From positions 62,001 through 126,000 of the forward strand of contig CDRNVI010000151.1 in NCBI GenBank assembly GCA_977017575.1: 64,000 bases of DNA. Reading direction: 5' to 3'. This document shows, in pieces, positions 63,901 through 64,000 of the stretch. The position numbers were made by a program, and so were the translations under genes. How positions within the stretch are numbered: the first letter of the stretch is position 1; each line of letters starts with the position of its first letter. The stretch is from Paramoeba atlantica. Taxonomy: Eukaryota > Discosea. The notes beneath the pieces are model-generated. The model saw nothing but the letters and a program-made list of their open reading frames with translations, was not told the DNA's origin and did no database searches.

Positions 63901-64000
63901 TGGTCCCAATGAGGCCCAGAAACGTCTTGATGGTACTTATCCACCAGACGCTGAGAACACAAACTCAACCAAGTTGTTCTGGTACTGGGTTTGGAAGCGG
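48911..64000 (+). CDS. PRP8: PRP8 pre-mRNA splicing factor precursor carrying seven inteins (3'-partial)
   Basis: Central U5 snRNP protein that cradles the spliceosome active site. One intron-free frame runs from ATG 48911 ([16 protein letters not shown]) past the window end. Landmarks: [120 protein letters not shown] and [20 protein letters not shown]. Extein pieces are 634, 114, 53, 546, 189, 87 and 205 aa. Joined, they give 1828 contiguous residues, colinear with other PRP8 proteins from the N-terminus to the RNase-H-like domain. Inteins lie after mature residues 634, 748, 801, 1347, 1536, 1623 and 1828. The remaining roughly 500 residues (rest of RNase-H-like, Jab1/MPN) lie beyond the window. 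The poly-Q/Pro leader is longer than in animals. Every intein must self-excise for a working spliceosome. Confidence 0.97.
   Translation, partial: [5030 protein letters not shown]
50813..52519 (+). mobile_element. PRP8 intein 1 (569 aa)
   Basis: Inserted between RQIRM and [11 protein letters not shown]. Begins [13 protein letters not shown] (Cys1), block B is NGPH (Asn for the usual Thr), and it ends DHVSVHN before Cys+1. DOD endonuclease: P1 LVGVWLGAG (51691-51717), where the catalytic Asp is Ala; P2 LAGLIDTDG (52069-52095) intact. Splicing residues are complete; endonuclease activity is probably lost. More GC-rich than the exteins by eye. Confidence 0.95.
52862..54493 (+). mobile_element. 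PRP8 intein 2 (544 aa)
   Basis: Inserted between HLSEAWR and [12 protein letters not shown], 114 extein residues after intein 1. Begins [13 protein letters not shown], block B NSRH, ends NWLIAHN before Cys+1. DOD motifs LLGLHLADG (near 53758) and LAGLIDGDG (near 54073) both keep Asp, so the endonuclease may be active. Base composition is close to the host exteins. Confidence 0.95.
54653..55912 (+). mobile_element. PRP8 intein 3 (420 aa)
   Basis: Inserted between GATVDKTV and [12 protein letters not shown], only 53 extein residues after intein 2. Begins [13 protein letters not shown], block B TGKH, ends DYTVTHN before Cys+1. DOD P1 MLGLWLGDG is intact; P2 is LAGFLDSNG (55464-55490) with Asn for the catalytic Asp, so cleavage is probably impaired. 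Clearly GC-rich by eye. Confidence 0.95.
57551..59020 (+). mobile_element. PRP8 intein 4 (490 aa)
   Basis: Inserted between FPPVVFY and TPKELGGLG. Begins [13 protein letters not shown], block B NGNH, ends DFLVTHN before Thr+1. DOD P1 is MIGLWLGGG (58267-58293) with Gly for Asp; P2 IAGLIDSDG is intact. Endonuclease probably inactive. GC-rich by eye. Its start closely resembles inteins 1 and 2, suggesting common descent. Confidence 0.95.
59588..60616 (+). mobile_element. PRP8 intein 5 (343 aa)
   Basis: Inserted between GLFWEKA and SGFEESMK, the site used by the well-known fungal PRP8 inteins (from memory of that family). Begins [13 protein letters not shown], block B TGNH, ends DFLVTHN before Ser+1. 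DOD P1 FLGLWLGDG and P2 LAGLLDSDG both intact. The shortest of the set. Host-like AT-rich codons. Confidence 0.95.
60878..62449 (+). mobile_element. PRP8 intein 6 (524 aa)
   Basis: Inserted between ESIVMDL and [12 protein letters not shown]. Begins [13 protein letters not shown], block B TPNH, ends NGISTHN before Cys+1. DOD P1 LLGLWLGDG (near 61700) and P2 LAGLIDSDG (near 62031) both intact. AT-rich like the exteins. Confidence 0.95.
63065..64000 (+). mobile_element. PRP8 intein 7 (3'-partial, at least 312 aa)
   Basis: Inserted after FEGNLT in the RNase-H-like region. Begins [20 protein letters not shown], divergent from the other six, which share a 'P.T.VRMADG' style start. Block B is TSNH; DOD P1 LYGYWVGDG (63591-63617) is intact. 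The second DOD motif and the C-terminal splicing block lie beyond the window. By homology the +1 extein residue should be Thr (NLT/TKP). Confidence 0.85.

Overview
This window is nuclear DNA of a single-celled eukaryote. Evidence: genes split by many short T-rich spliceosomal introns, a eukaryotic actin, a eukaryotic tRNA-Met, long serine/glutamate/glutamine low-complexity tracts, and core eukaryotic proteins (PRP8, an ELG1/ATAD5-type clamp unloader, a USP40/47-like deubiquitinase, VMA21). The two RasGEF+SAM paralogues and bacterial-type metabolic genes fit an amoeboid or other free-living protist. I cannot fix the lineage from this sequence alone.

Layout. 1-4.7 kb: 3' part of an ELG1/ATAD5-like AAA+ gene (+). 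4.8-8.7 kb: RasGEF/SAM protein (-), head-to-head with a DEAH helicase-RING-CCCH-BMT5-like fusion (+, 9.1-14.2 kb). 14.5-18 kb: second RasGEF/SAM paralogue (-). 18.6-21 kb: NhaC-type Na+/H+ antiporter with a signal peptide (-). 21.4-23.2 kb: bacterial-type iron-sulfur L-serine dehydratase (-), divergent from a COG2907-like FAD oxidoreductase (+, 23.4-27.4 kb). 28.1-28.2 kb: a CCAAT-box array in front of actin (28.3-33.4 kb). The actin reading frame is interrupted at its single expected Trp codon by about 3.9 kb that carries an opposite-strand tyrosine-recombinase/zinc-finger gene. 33.7-36.6 kb: a Cys-rich ORF, a broken actin 3' copy and a decayed transposase-like gene. 36.8-46.3 kb: USP40/47-like gene with a mobile element and three exon-fragment duplications in its introns; its stop lies 7 bp from the stop of a convergent ChaC-like gene (46.3-47.5 kb). 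47.7 kb: tRNA-Met(CAU). 47.9-48.6 kb: VMA21 (-), head-to-head with PRP8 (+, 48.9 kb to the window end).

The outstanding feature is PRP8, the central spliceosome protein. In one intron-free frame of more than 15 kb it carries seven separate inteins: six complete (343-569 aa) and one running off the window. All start with Cys; the six complete ones end in His-Asn before Cys, Thr or Ser; all show LAGLIDADG (DOD) homing-endonuclease motifs. Removing the inteins leaves a contiguous PRP8 of 1828 residues up to the last site. Three inteins (1, 3, 4) have lost one catalytic Asp; these are also the most GC-rich by eye. Neighbouring genes use mostly GTT-type 5' splice sites instead of GTRAGT, which is notable beside an unusual PRP8.

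The region has several selfish elements: inteins, a tyrosine-recombinase element in actin, an inverted-repeat element in an intron, and transposase remnants. All exon boundaries were inferred by eye from reading frame, GT/AG and family conservation.
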